Positions 35,601 through 48,390 of a stretch of 64,000 nucleotides of DNA are shown here, piece after piece; position 1 is the first letter of the stretch, and the number at the start of each line of letters is the position of its first letter. The stretch is from positions 23,364,055 through 23,428,054 of the forward strand of contig CM055189.1 in NCBI GenBank assembly GCA_029224185.1, written 5' to 3'. Under the pieces are notes generated by a model that saw nothing but the letters and a program-made list of their open reading frames with translations, made no database searches and was not told the origin of the DNA. The position numbers and the translations under genes were made by a program. The stretch comes from Karalla daura. Lineage: Eukaryota; Chordata; Actinopteri; Chaetodontiformes; Leiognathidae.

Positions 35601-38600
35601 TGAGATATTAACCCTCGCCGAAAGTGAAAAAAACGACCACCCCGGACCTGTCGTTTCGGCCGGGATCCCGACCCCGCGCGAGCGAGCCCAAACCCACGAT
35701 TTGGGGTGTGAGCCGCCTCCGGGGTGGCCCACGCTCACTGGAAAAAGCGATCCCGAGGCCGGCTGTGGCCCTGGAGCTGAGATATTAACCCTCGCCGAAA
35801 GTGAAAAAAACGACCACCCCGGACCTGTCGTTTTGGCCAAGATCCCGACCCCGAGCGAGCGAGCCCAAACCCACCATTTGGGGTGTGAGCCGCCTCCGGG
35901 GTGGCCCACTCTCACTGGAAAATGCAATCCCGAGGCCGGCTGTGGCCCCGGAGCTGAGATATTAACCCTCGCCGAAAGTGAAAAAAACGACCACCCCGGA
36001 CCTGTCGTTTCGGCCGGGATCCCGACCCCGAGCGAGCGAGCCCAAACCCACCATTTGGGGTGTGAGCCGCCTCCGGGGTGGCCCACGCTCACTGGAAAAA
36101 GCAATCCCGAGACCGGCTGTGGCCCCGGAGCTGAGATATTAACCCTCGCCGAAAGTGAAAAAAACGACCACCCCGGACCTGTCGTTTCGGCCGGGATCCC
36201 GACCCCGAGCGAGCGAGCCCAAACCCACCATTTGGGGTGTGAGCCGCCTCCGGGGTGGCCCACGCTCACTGGAAAAAGCAATCCCGAGGCCGGCTGTGGC
36301 CCCGGAGCTGAGATATTAACCCTCGCCGAAAGTGAAAAAAACGACCACCCCGGACCTGTCGTTTCGGCCGGGATCCCGACCCCGAGCGAGCGAGCCCAAA
36401 CCCACGATTTGGGGTGTGAGCCGCCTCCGGGGTGGCCCACGCTCACTGGAAAAAGCGATCCCGAGGCCGGCTGTGGCCCCGGAGCTGAGATATTAACCCT
36501 CGCCGAAAGTGAAAAAAACGACCACCCCGGACCTGTCGTTTCGGCCGGGATCCCGACCCCGAGCGAGCGAGCCCAAACCCACGATTTGGGGTGTGAGCCG
36601 CCTCCGGGGTGGCCCACGCTCACTGGAAAAAGCAATCCCGAGGCTGGCTGTGGCCCCGGAGCTGAGATATTAACCCTCGCCGAAAGTGAAAAAAACGACC
36701 ACCCCGGACCTGTCGTTTCGGCCGGGATCCCGACCCCGAGCGAGCGAGCCCAAACCCACCATTTGGGGTGTGAGCCGCCTCCGGGGTGGCCCAAGCTCAC
36801 TGGAAAAAGCAATCCCGAGGCCGGCTGTGGCCCCGGAGCTGAGATATTAACCCTCGCCGAAAGTGAAAAAAACGACCACCCCGGACCTGTCGTTTCGGCC
36901 GGGATCCCGACCCCGAGCGAGCGAGCCCAAACCCACGATTTGGGGTGTGAGCCGCCTCCGGGGTGGCCCACGCTCACTGGAAAAAGCGATCCCGAGGCCG
37001 GCTGTGGCCCCGGAGCTGAGATATTAACCCTCGCCGAAAGTGAAAAAAACGACCACCCCGGACCTGTCGTTTCGGCCGGGATCCCGACCCCGAGCGAGCG
37101 AGCCCAAACCCACGATTTGGGGTGTGAGCCGCCTCCGGGGTGGCCCACGCTCACTGGAAAAAGCAATCCCGAGGCCGGCTGTGGCCCCGGAGCTGAGATA
37201 TTAACCCTCGCCGAAAGTGAAAAAAACGACCACCCCGGACCTGTCGTTTCGGCCGGGATCCCGACCCCGCGCGAGCGAGCCCAAACCCACGATTTGGGGT
37301 GTGAGCCGCCTCCGGGGTGGCCCACGCTCACTGGAAAAAGCGATCCCGAGGCCGGCTGTGGCCCCGGAGCTGAGATATTAACCCTCGCCGAAAGTGAAAA
37401 AAACGACCACCCCGGACCTGTCGTTTCGGCCGGGATCCCGACCCCGAGCGAGCGAGCCCAAACCCACGATTTGGGGTGTGAGCCGCCTCCGGGGTGGCCC
37501 ACGCTCACTGGAAAAAGCAATCCCGAGGCCGGCTGTGGCCCCGGAGCTGAGATATTAACCCTCGCCGAAAGTGAAAAAAACGACCACCCCGGACCTGTCG
37601 TTTTGGCCAAGATCCCGACCCCAAGCGAGCGAGCCCAAACCCACCATTTGGGGTGTGAGCCGCCTCCGGGGTGGCCCACTCTTACTGGAAAATGCAATCC
37701 CGAGGCCGGCTGTGGCCCTGGAGCTGAGATATTAACCCTCGCCGAAAGTGAAAAAAACGACCACCCCGGACCTGTCGTTTTGGCCGAGATCCCGACCCCG
37801 AGCGAGCGAGCCCAAACCCACGATGTGGGCTGTGAGCCGCCTCCGGGGTGGCCCACGCTCACTGGAAAAAGCAATCCAGAGGCCGGCTGTGGCCCCGGAG
37901 CTGAGATATTAACCCTCGCCGAAAGTGAAAAAAACGACCACCCCGGACCTGTCGTTTCGGCCGGGATCCCGACCCCGCGCGAGCGAGCCCAAACCCACGA
38001 TTTGGGGTGTGAGCCGCCTCCGGGGTGGCCCACGCTCACTGGAAAAAGCGATCCCGAGGCCGGCTGTGGCCCTGGAGCTGAGATATTAACCCTCGCCGAA
38101 AGTGAAAAAAACGACCACCCCGGACCTGTCGTTTTGGCCAAGATCCCGACCCCGAGCGAGCGAGCCCAAACCCACCATTTGGGGTGTGAGCCGCCTCCGG
38201 GGTGGCCCACTCTCACTGGAAAATGCAATCCCGAGGCCGGCTGTGGCCCCGGAGCTGAGATATTAACCCTCGCCGAAAGTGAAAAAAACGACCACCCCGG
38301 ACCTGTCGTTTCGGCCGGGATCCCGACCCCGAGCGAGCGAGCCCAAACCCACCATTTGGGGTGTGAGCCGCCTCCGGGGTGGCCCACGCTCACTGGAAAA
38401 AGCAATCCCGAGGCCGGCTGTGGCCCCGGAGCTGAGATATTAACCCTCGCCGAAAGTGAAAAAAACGACCACCCCGGACCTGTCGTTTCGGCCGGGATCC
38501 CGACCCCGAGCGAGCGAGCCCAAACCCACCATTTGGGGTGTGAGCCGCCTCCGGGGTGGCCCACGCTCACTGGAAAAAGCAATCCCGAGGCTGGCTGTGG

Positions 38601-39800
38601 CCCCGGAGCTGAGATATTAACCCTCGCCGAAAGTGAAAAAAACGACCACCCCGGACCTGTCGTTTCGGCCGGGATCCCGACCCCGAGCGAGCGAGCCCAA
38701 ACCCACGATTTGGGGTGTGAGCCGCCTCCGGGGTGGCCCACGCTCACTGGAAAAAGCAATCCCGAGGCCGGCTGTGGCCCCGGAGCTGAGATATTAACCC
38801 TCGCCGAAAGTGAAAAAAACGACCACCCCGGACCTGTCGTTTTGGCCGAGATCCCGACCCCGAGCGAGCGAGCCCAAACCCACCATTTGGGGTGTGAGCC
38901 GCCTCCGGGGTGGCCCACGCTCACTGGAAAAAGCGATCCCGAGGCCGGCTGTGGCCCCGGAGCTGAGATATTAACCCTCGCCGAAAGTGAAAAAAACGAC
39001 CACCCCGGACCTGTCGTTTCGGCCGAGATCCCGACCCCGAGCGAGCGAGCCCAAACCCACGATGTGGGCAGTGAGCCGCCTCCGGGGTGGCCCACGCTCA
39101 CTGGAAAAAGCAATCCAGAGGCCGGCTGTGGCCCCGGAGCTGAGATATTAACCCTCGCCGAAAGTGAAAAAAACGACCACCCCGGACCTGTCGTTTCGGC
39201 CGAGATCCCGACCCCGAGCGAGCGAGCCCAAACCCACGATTTGGGGTGTGAGCCGCCTCCGGGGTGGCCCACGCTCACTGGAAAAAGCGATCCCGAGGCC
39301 GGCTGTGGCCCCGGAGCTGAGATATTAACCCTCGCCGAAAGTGAAAAAAACGACCACCCCGGACCTGTCGTTTCGGCCGGGATCCCGACCCCGAGCGAGC
39401 GAGCCCAAACCCACCATTTGGGGTGTGAGCCGCCTCCGGGGTGGCCCACGCTCACTGGAAAAAGCAATCCCGAGGCTGGCTGTGGCCCCGGAGCTGAGAT
39501 ATTAACCCTCGCCGAAAGTGAAAAAAACGACCACCCCGGACCTGTCGTTTCGGCCGGGATCCCGACCCCGAGCGAGCGAGCCCAAACCCACCATTTGGGG
39601 TGTGAGCCGCCTCCGGGGTGGCCCAAGCTCACTGGAAAAAGCAATCCAGAGGCCGGCTGTGGCCCCGGAGCTGAGATATTAACCCTCGCCGAAAGTGAAA
39701 AAAACGACCACCCCGGACCTGTCGTTTCGGCCGGGATCCCGACCCCGAGCGAGCGAGCCCAAAGCCACCATTTGGGGTGTGAGCCGCCTCCGGGGTGGCC
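32700..39800 (+). repeat. Mosaic domain: 37-unit-offset block and first 'gagaccgg' module
   Basis: About 32.7-34.98 kb matches about 39.3-41.53 kb at 6549 bases (37 units): 'gaggctgg', 'cccaagctc' (33074 and 39623), 'caaagcc' (33215 and 39764), 'ccccaagcg', 'actcttactgg' and 'gagaccgg' all recur in order. Four 'gagaccgg' units at 34342, 34873, 35581 and 36112 are spaced 3, 4 and 3 units. Offset 14337 (81 units) places this stretch (about 34.05-36.4 kb) as the earliest copy of the module repeated three more times after 48.4 kb. Private change: G to A at 35086 ('ctcaccgaa'). Confidence 0.72.
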
Positions 39801-42800
39801 CACGCTCACTGGAAAAAGCAATCCCGAGGCCGGCTGTGGCCCCGGAGCTGAGATATTAACCCTCGCCGAAAGTGAAAAAAACGACCACCCCGGACCTGTC
39901 GTTTCGGCCGGGATCCCGACCCCGAGCGAGCGAGCCCAAACCCACGATTTGGGGTGTGAGCCGCCTCCGGGGTGGCCCACGCTCACTGGAAAAAGCAATC
40001 CCGAGGCCGGCTGTGGCCCCGGAGCTGAGATATTAACCCTCGCCGAAAGTGAAAAAAACGACCACCCCGGACCTGTCGTTTTGGCCAAGATCCCGACCCC
40101 AAGCGAGCGAGCCCAAACCCACCATTTGGGGTGTGAGCCGCCTCCGGGGTGGCCCACTCTTACTGGAAAATGCAATCCCGAGGCCGGCTGTGGCCCTGGA
40201 GCTGAGATATTAACCCTCGCCGAAAGTGAAAAAAACGACCACCCCGGACCTGTCGTTTTGGCCGAGATCCCGACCCCGAGCGAGCGAGCCCAAACCCACG
40301 ATGTGGGCTGTGAGCCGCCTCCGGGGTGGCCCACGCTCACTGGAAAAAGCAATCCAGAGGCCGGCTGTGGCCCCGGAGCTGAGATATTAACCCTCGCCGA
40401 AAGTGAAAAAAACGACCACCCCGGACCTGTCGTTTCGGCCGGGATCCCGACCCCGCGCGAGCGAGCCCAAACCCACGATTTGGGGTGTGAGCCGCCTCCG
40501 GGGTGGCCCACGCTCACTGGAAAAAGCGATCCCGAGGCCGGCTGTGGCCCTGGAGCTGAGATATTAACCCTCGCCGAAAGTGAAAAAAACGACCACCCCG
40601 GACCTGTCGTTTTGGCCAAGATCCCGACCCCGAGCGAGCGAGCCCAAACCCACCATTTGGGGTGTGAGCCGCCTCCGGGGTGGCCCACTCTCACTGGAAA
40701 ATGCAATCCCGAGGCCGGCTGTGGCCCCGGAGCTGAGATATTAACCCTCGCCGAAAGTGAAAAAAACGACCACCCCGGACCTGTCGTTTCGGCCGGGATC
40801 CCGACCCCGAGCGAGCGAGCCCAAACCCACCATTTGGGGTGTGAGCCGCCTCCGGGGTGGCCCACGCTCACTGGAAAAAGCAATCCCGAGACCGGCTGTG
40901 GCCCCGGAGCTGAGATATTAACCCTCGCCGAAAGTGAAAAAAACGACCACCCCGGACCTGTCGTTTCGGCCGGGATCCCGACCCCGCGCGAGCGAGCCCA
41001 AACCCACGATTTGGGGTGTGAGCCGCCTCCGGGGTGGCCCACGCTCACTGGAAAAAGCGATCCCGAGGCCGGCTGTGGCCCTGGAGCTGAGATATTAACC
41101 CTCGCCGAAAGTGAAAAAAACGACCACCCCGGACCTGTCGTTTTGGCCAAGATCCCGACCCCGAGCGAGCGAGCCCAAACCCACCATTTGGGGTGTGAGC
41201 CGCCTCCGGGGTGGCCCACTCTCACTGGAAAATGCAATCCCGAGGCCGGCTGTGGCCCCGGAGCTGAGATATTAACCCTCGCCGAAAGTGAAAAAAACGA
41301 CCACCCCGGACCTGTCGTTTCGGCCGGGATCCCGACCCCGAGCGAGCGAGCCCAAACCCACCATTTGGGGTGTGAGCCGCCTCCGGGGTGGCCCACGCTC
41401 ACTGGAAAAAGCAATCCCGAGACCGGCTGTGGCCCCGGAGCTGAGATATTAACCCTCGCCGAAAGTGAAAAAAACGACCACCCCGGACCTGTCGTTTCGG
41501 CCGGGATCCCGACCCCGAGCGAGCGAGCCCAAACCCACGATTTGGGGTGTGAGCCGCCTCCGGGGTGGCCCACGCTCACTGGAAAAAGCAATCCCGAGGC
41601 CGGCTGTGGCCCCGGAGCTGAGATATTAACCCTCGCCGAAAGTGAAAAAAACGACCACCCCGGACCTGTCGTTTTGGCCAAGATCCCGACCCCAAGCGAG
41701 CGAGCCCAAACCCACCATTTGGGGTGTGAGCCGCCTCCGGGGTGGCCCACTCTTACTGGAAAATGCAATCCCGAGGCCGGCTGTGGCCCTGGAGCTGAGA
41801 TATTAACCCTCGCCGAAAGTGAAAAAAACGACCACCCCGGACCTGTCGTTTTGGCCGAGATCCCGACCCCGAGCGAGCGAGCCCAAACCCACGATGTGGG
41901 CTGTGAGCCGCCTCCGGGGTGGCCCACGCTCACTGGAAAAAGCAATCCAGAGGCCGGCTGTGGCCCCGGAGCTGAGATATTAACCCTCGCCGAAAGTGAA
42001 AAAAACGACCACCCCGGACCTGTCGTTTCGGCCGGGATCCCGACCCCGCGCGAGCGAGCCCAAACCCACGATTTGGGGTGTGAGCCGCCTCCGGGGTGGC
42101 CCACGCTCACTGGAAAAAGCGATCCCGAGGCCGGCTGTGGCCCTGGAGCTGAGATATTAACCCTCGCCGAAAGTGAAAAAAACGACCACCCCGGACCTGT
42201 CGTTTCGGCCGGGATCCCGACCCCGAGCGAGCGAGCCCAAACCCACGATTTGGGGTGTGAGCCGCCTCCGGGGTGGCCCACGCTCACTGGAAAAAGCAAT
42301 CCCGAGGCCGGCTGTGGCCCCGGAGCTGAGATATTAACCCTCGCCGAAAGTGAAAAAAACGACCACCCCGGACCTGTCGTTTTGGCCGAGATCCCGACCC
42401 CGAGCGAGCGAGCCCAAACCCACCATTTGGGGTGTGAGCCGCCTCCGGGGTGGCCCACGCTCACTGGAAAAAGCGATCCCGAGGCCGGCTGTGGCCCCGG
42501 AGCTGAGATATTAACCCTCGCCGAAAGTGAAAAAAACGACCACCCCGGACCTGTCGTTTCGGCCGAGATCCCGACCCCGAGCGAGCGAGCCCAAACCCAC
42601 GATGTGGGCAGTGAGCCGCCTCCGGGGTGGCCCACGCTCACTGGAAAAAGCAATCCAGAGGCCGGCTGTGGCCCCGGAGCTGAGATATTAACCCTCGCCG
42701 AAAGTGAAAAAAACGACCACCCCGGACCTGTCGTTTCGGCCGAGATCCCGACCCCGAGCGAGCGAGCCCAAACCCACGATTTGGGGTGTGAGCCGCCTCC

Positions 42801-44100
42801 GGGGTGGCCCACGCTCACTGGAAAAAGCGATCCCGAGGCCGGCTGTGGCCCCGGAGCTGAGATATTAACCCTCGCCGAAAGTGAAAAAAACGACCACCCC
42901 GGACCTGTCGTTTCGGCCGGGATCCCGACCCCGAGCGAGCGAGCCCAAACCCACGATTTGGGGTGTGAGCCGCCTCCGGGGTGGCCCACGCTCACTGGAA
43001 AAAGCAATCCCGAGGCTGGCTGTGGCCCCGGAGCTGAGATATTAACCCTCGCCGAAAGTGAAAAAAACGACCACCCCGGACCTGTCGTTTCGGCCGGGAT
43101 CCCGACCCCGAGCGAGCGAGCCCAAACCCACCATTTGGGGTGTGAGCCGCCTCCGGGGTGGCCCAAGCTCACTGGAAAAAGCAATCCAGAGGCCGGCTGT
43201 GGCCCCGGAGCTGAGATATTAACCCTCGCCGAAAGTGAAAAAAACGACCACCCCGGACCTGTCGTTTCGGCCGGGATCCCGACCCCGAGCGAGCGAGCCC
43301 AAAGCCACCATTTGGGGTGTGAGCCGCCTCCGGGGTGGCCCACGCTCACTGGAAAAAGCAATCCCGAGGCCGGCTGTGGCCCCGGAGCTGAGATATTAAC
43401 CCTCGCCGAAAGTGAAAAAAACGACCACCCCGGACCTGTCGTTTCGGCCGGGATCCCGACCCCGAGCGAGCGAGCCCAAACCCACGATTTGGGGTGTGAG
43501 CCGCCTCCGGGGTGGCCCACGCTCACTGGAAAAAGCAATCCCGAGGCCGGCTGTGGCCCCGGAGCTGAGATATTAACCCTCGCCGAAAGTGAAAAAAACG
43601 ACCACCCCGGACCTGTCGTTTTGGCCAAGATCCCGACCCCAAGCGAGCGAGCCCAAACCCACCATTTGGGGTGTGAGCCGCCTCCGGGGTGGCCCACTCT
43701 TACTGGAAAATGCAATCCCGAGGCCGGCTGTGGCCCTGGAGCTGAGATATTAACCCTCGCCGAAAGTGAAAAAAACGACCACCCCGGACCTGTCGTTTTG
43801 GCCGAGATCCCGACCCCGAGCGAGCGAGCCCAAACCCACGATGTGGGCTGTGAGCCGCCTCCGGGGTGGCCCACGCTCACTGGAAAAAGCAATCCAGAGG
43901 CCGGCTGTGGCCCCGGAGCTGAGATATTAACCCTCGCCGAAAGTGAAAAAAACGACCACCCCGGACCTGTCGTTTCGGCCGGGATCCCGACCCCGCGCGA
44001 GCGAGCCCAAACCCACGATTTGGGGTGTGAGCCGCCTCCGGGGTGGCCCACGCTCACTGGAAAAAGCGATCCCGAGGCCGGCTGTGGCCCTGGAGCTGAG
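39800..44100 (+). repeat. 24-unit HOR (4248 bp), tandem copy A
   Basis: From about 39.8 to 44.14 kb the variant order recurs at +4248: 'gatgtgggcagtg' 42601 to 46849, 'caaagcc' 43304 to 47552, and the 'gagaccgg' pair near 40.89 and 41.42 kb to 45.14 and 45.67 kb. The copy also contains a partial 20-unit relation: about 38.6-40.6 kb matches about 42.2-44.14 kb at 3540 bases (39061 to 42601, 39764 to 43304). Confidence 0.82.
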
Positions 44101-47100
44101 ATATTAACCCTCGCCGAAAGTGAAAAAAACGACCACCCCGGACCTGTCGTTTCGGCCGGGATCCCGACCCCGAGCGAGCGAGCCCAAACCCACGATTTGG
44201 GGTGTGAGCCGCCTCCGGGGTGGCCCACGCTCACTGGAAAAAGCAATCCCGAGGCCGGCTGTGGCCCCGGAGCTGAGATATTAACCCTCGCCGAAAGTGA
44301 AAAAAACGACCACCCCGGACCTGTCGTTTTGGCCAAGATCCCGACCCCAAGCGAGCGAGCCCAAACCCACCATTTGGGGTGTGAGCCGCCTCCGGGGTGG
44401 CCCACTCTTACTGGAAAATGCAATCCCGAGGCCGGCTGTGGCCCTGGAGCTGAGATATTAACCCTCGCCGAAAGTGAAAAAAACGACCACCCCGGACCTG
44501 TCGTTTTGGCCGAGATCCCGACCCCGAGCGAGCGAGCCCAAACCCACGATGTGGGCTGTGAGCCGCCTCCGGGGTGGCCCACGCTCACTGGAAAAAGCAA
44601 TCCAGAGGCCGGCTGTGGCCCCGGAGCTGAGATATTAACCCTCGCCGAAAGTGAAAAAAACGACCACCCCGGACCTGTCGTTTCGGCCGGGATCCCGACC
44701 CCGCGCGAGCGAGCCCAAACCCACGATTTGGGGTGTGAGCCGCCTCCGGGGTGGCCCACGCTCACTGGAAAAAGCGATCCCGAGGCCGGCTGTGGCCCTG
44801 GAGCTGAGATATTAACCCTCGCCGAAAGTGAAAAAAACGACCACCCCGGACCTGTCGTTTTGGCCAAGATCCCGACCCCGAGCGAGCGAGCCCAAACCCA
44901 CCATTTGGGGTGTGAGCCGCCTCCGGGGTGGCCCACTCTCACTGGAAAATGCAATCCCGAGGCCGGCTGTGGCCCCGGAGCTGAGATATTAACCCTCGCC
45001 GAAAGTGAAAAAAACGACCACCCCGGACCTGTCGTTTCGGCCGGGATCCCGACCCCGAGCGAGCGAGCCCAAACCCACCATTTGGGGTGTGAGCCGCCTC
45101 CGGGGTGGCCCACGCTCACTGGAAAAAGCAATCCCGAGACCGGCTGTGGCCCCGGAGCTGAGATATTAACCCTCGCCGAAAGTGAAAAAAACGACCACCC
45201 CGGACCTGTCGTTTCGGCCGGGATCCCGACCCCGCGCGAGCGAGCCCAAACCCACGATTTGGGGTGTGAGCCGCCTCCGGGGTGGCCCACGCTCACTGGA
45301 AAAAGCGATCCCGAGGCCGGCTGTGGCCCTGGAGCTGAGATATTAACCCTCGCCGAAAGTGAAAAAAACGACCACCCCGGACCTGTCGTTTTGGCCAAGA
45401 TCCCGACCCCGAGCGAGCGAGCCCAAACCCACCATTTGGGGTGTGAGCCGCCTCCGGGGTGGCCCACTCTCACTGGAAAATGCAATCCCGAGGCCGGCTG
45501 TGGCCCCGGAGCTGAGATATTAACCCTCGCCGAAAGTGAAAAAAACGACCACCCCGGACCTGTCGTTTCGGCCGGGATCCCGACCCCGAGCGAGCGAGCC
45601 CAAACCCACCATTTGGGGTGTGAGCCGCCTCCGGGGTGGCCCACGCTCACTGGAAAAAGCAATCCCGAGACCGGCTGTGGCCCCGGAGCTGAGATATTAA
45701 CCCTCGCCGAAAGTGAAAAAAACGACCACCCCGGACCTGTCGTTTCGGCCGGGATCCCGACCCCGAGCGAGCGAGCCCAAACCCACGATTTGGGGTGTGA
45801 GCCGCCTCCGGGGTGGCCCACGCTCACTGGAAAAAGCAATCCCGAGGCCGGCTGTGGCCCCGGAGCTGAGATATTAACCCTCGCCGAAAGTGAAAAAAAC
45901 GACCACCCCGGACCTGTCGTTTTGGCCAAGATCCCGACCCCAAGCGAGCGAGCCCAAACCCACCATTTGGGGTGTGAGCCGCCTCCGGGGTGGCCCACTC
46001 TTACTGGAAAATGCAATCCCGAGGCCGGCTGTGGCCCTGGAGCTGAGATATTAACCCTCGCCGAAAGTGAAAAAAACGACCACCCCGGACCTGTCGTTTT
46101 GGCCGAGATCCCGACCCCGAGCGAGCGAGCCCAAACCCACGATGTGGGCTGTGAGCCGCCTCCGGGGTGGCCCACGCTCACTGGAAAAAGCAATCCAGAG
46201 GCCGGCTGTGGCCCCGGAGCTGAGATATTAACCCTCGCCGAAAGTGAAAAAAACGACCACCCCGGACCTGTCGTTTCGGCCGGGATCCCGACCCCGCGCG
46301 AGCGAGCCCAAACCCACGATTTGGGGTGTGAGCCGCCTCCGGGGTGGCCCACGCTCACTGGAAAAAGCGATCCCGAGGCCGGCTGTGGCCCTGGAGCTGA
46401 GATATTAACCCTCGCCGAAAGTGAAAAAAACGACCACCCCGGACCTGTCGTTTCGGCCGGGATCCCGACCCCGAGCGAGCGAGCCCAAACCCACGATTTG
46501 GGGTGTGAGCCGCCTCCGGGGTGGCCCACGCTCACTGGAAAAAGCAATCCCGAGGCCGGCTGTGGCCCCGGAGCTGAGATATTAACCCTCGCCGAAAGTG
46601 AAAAAAACGACCACCCCGGACCTGTCGTTTTGGCCGAGATCCCGACCCCGAGCGAGCGAGCCCAAACCCACCATTTGGGGTGTGAGCCGCCTCCGGGGTG
46701 GCCCACGCTCACTGGAAAAAGCGATCCCGAGGCCGGCTGTGGCCCCGGAGCTGAGATATTAACCCTCGCCGAAAGTGAAAAAAACGACCACCCCGGACCT
46801 GTCGTTTCGGCCGAGATCCCGACCCCGAGCGAGCGAGCCCAAACCCACGATGTGGGCAGTGAGCCGCCTCCGGGGTGGCCCACGCTCACTGGAAAAAGCA
46901 ATCCAGAGGCCGGCTGTGGCCCCGGAGCTGAGATATTAACCCTCGCCGAAAGTGAAAAAAACGACCACCCCGGACCTGTCGTTTCGGCCGAGATCCCGAC
47001 CCCGAGCGAGCGAGCCCAAACCCACGATTTGGGGTGTGAGCCGCCTCCGGGGTGGCCCACGCTCACTGGAAAAAGCGATCCCGAGGCCGGCTGTGGCCCC

Positions 47101-48390
47101 GGAGCTGAGATATTAACCCTCGCCGAAAGTGAAAAAAACGACCACCCCGGACCTGTCGTTTCGGCCGGGATCCCGACCCCGAGCGAGCGAGCCCAAACCC
47201 ACGATTTGGGGTGTGAGCCGCCTCCGGGGTGGCCCACGCTCACTGGAAAAAGCAATCCCGAGGCTGGCTGTGGCCCCGGAGCTGAGATATTAACCCTCGC
47301 CGAAAGTGAAAAAAACGACCACCCCGGACCTGTCGTTTCGGCCGGGATCCCGACCCCGAGCGAGCGAGCCCAAACCCACCATTTGGGGTGTGAGCCGCCT
47401 CCGGGGTGGCCCAAGCTCACTGGAAAAAGCAATCCAGAGGCCGGCTGTGGCCCCGGAGCTGAGATATTAACCCTCGCCGAAAGTGAAAAAAACGACCACC
47501 CCGGACCTGTCGTTTCGGCCGGGATCCCGACCCCGAGCGAGCGAGCCCAAAGCCACCATTTGGGGTGTGAGCCGCCTCCGGGGTGGCCCACGCTCACTGG
47601 AAAAAGCAATCCCGAGGCCGGCTGTGGCCCCGGAGCTGAGATATTAACCCTCGCCGAAAGTGAAAAAAACGACCACCCCGGACCTGTCGTTTCGGCCGGG
47701 ATCCCGACCCCGAGCGAGCGAGCCCAAACCCACGATTTGGGGTGTGAGCCGCCTCCGGGGTGGCCCACGCTCACTGGAAAAAGCAATCCCGAGGCCGGCT
47801 GTGGCCCCGGAGCTGAGATATTAACCCTCGCCGAAAGTGAAAAAAACGACCACCCCGGACCTGTCGTTTTGGCCAAGATCCCGACCCCAAGCGAGCGAGC
47901 CCAAACCCACCATTTGGGGTGTGAGCCGCCTCCGGGGTGGCCCACTCTTACTGGAAAATGCAATCCCGAGGCCGGCTGTGGCCCTGGAGCTGAGATATTA
48001 ACCCTCGCCGAAAGTGAAAAAAACGACCACCCCGGACCTGTCGTTTTGGCCGAGATCCCGACCCCGAGCGAGCGAGCCCAAACCCACGATGTGGGCTGTG
48101 AGCCGCCTCCGGGGTGGCCCACGCTCACTGGAAAAAGCAATCCAGAGGCCGGCTGTGGCCCCGGAGCTGAGATATTAACCCTCGCCGAAAGTGAAAAAAA
48201 CGACCACCCCGGACCTGTCGTTTCGGCCGGGATCCCGACCCCGCGCGAGCGAGCCCAAACCCACGATTTGGGGTGTGAGCCGCCTCCGGGGTGGCCCACG
48301 CTCACTGGAAAAAGCGATCCCGAGGCCGGCTGTGGCCCTGGAGCTGAGATATTAACCCTCGCCGAAAGTGAAAAAAACGACCACCCCGGA
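44050..48390 (+). repeat. 24-unit HOR (4248 bp), tandem copy B
   Basis: Follows copy A directly. It is bounded on the right near 48.39 kb, where 'ttttggccaag' faces 'tttcggccggg' in the other copy. Markers 'gatgtgggcagtg' (46849), 'cccaagctc' (near 47411) and 'caaagcc' (47552) sit at the expected positions. Confidence 0.82.
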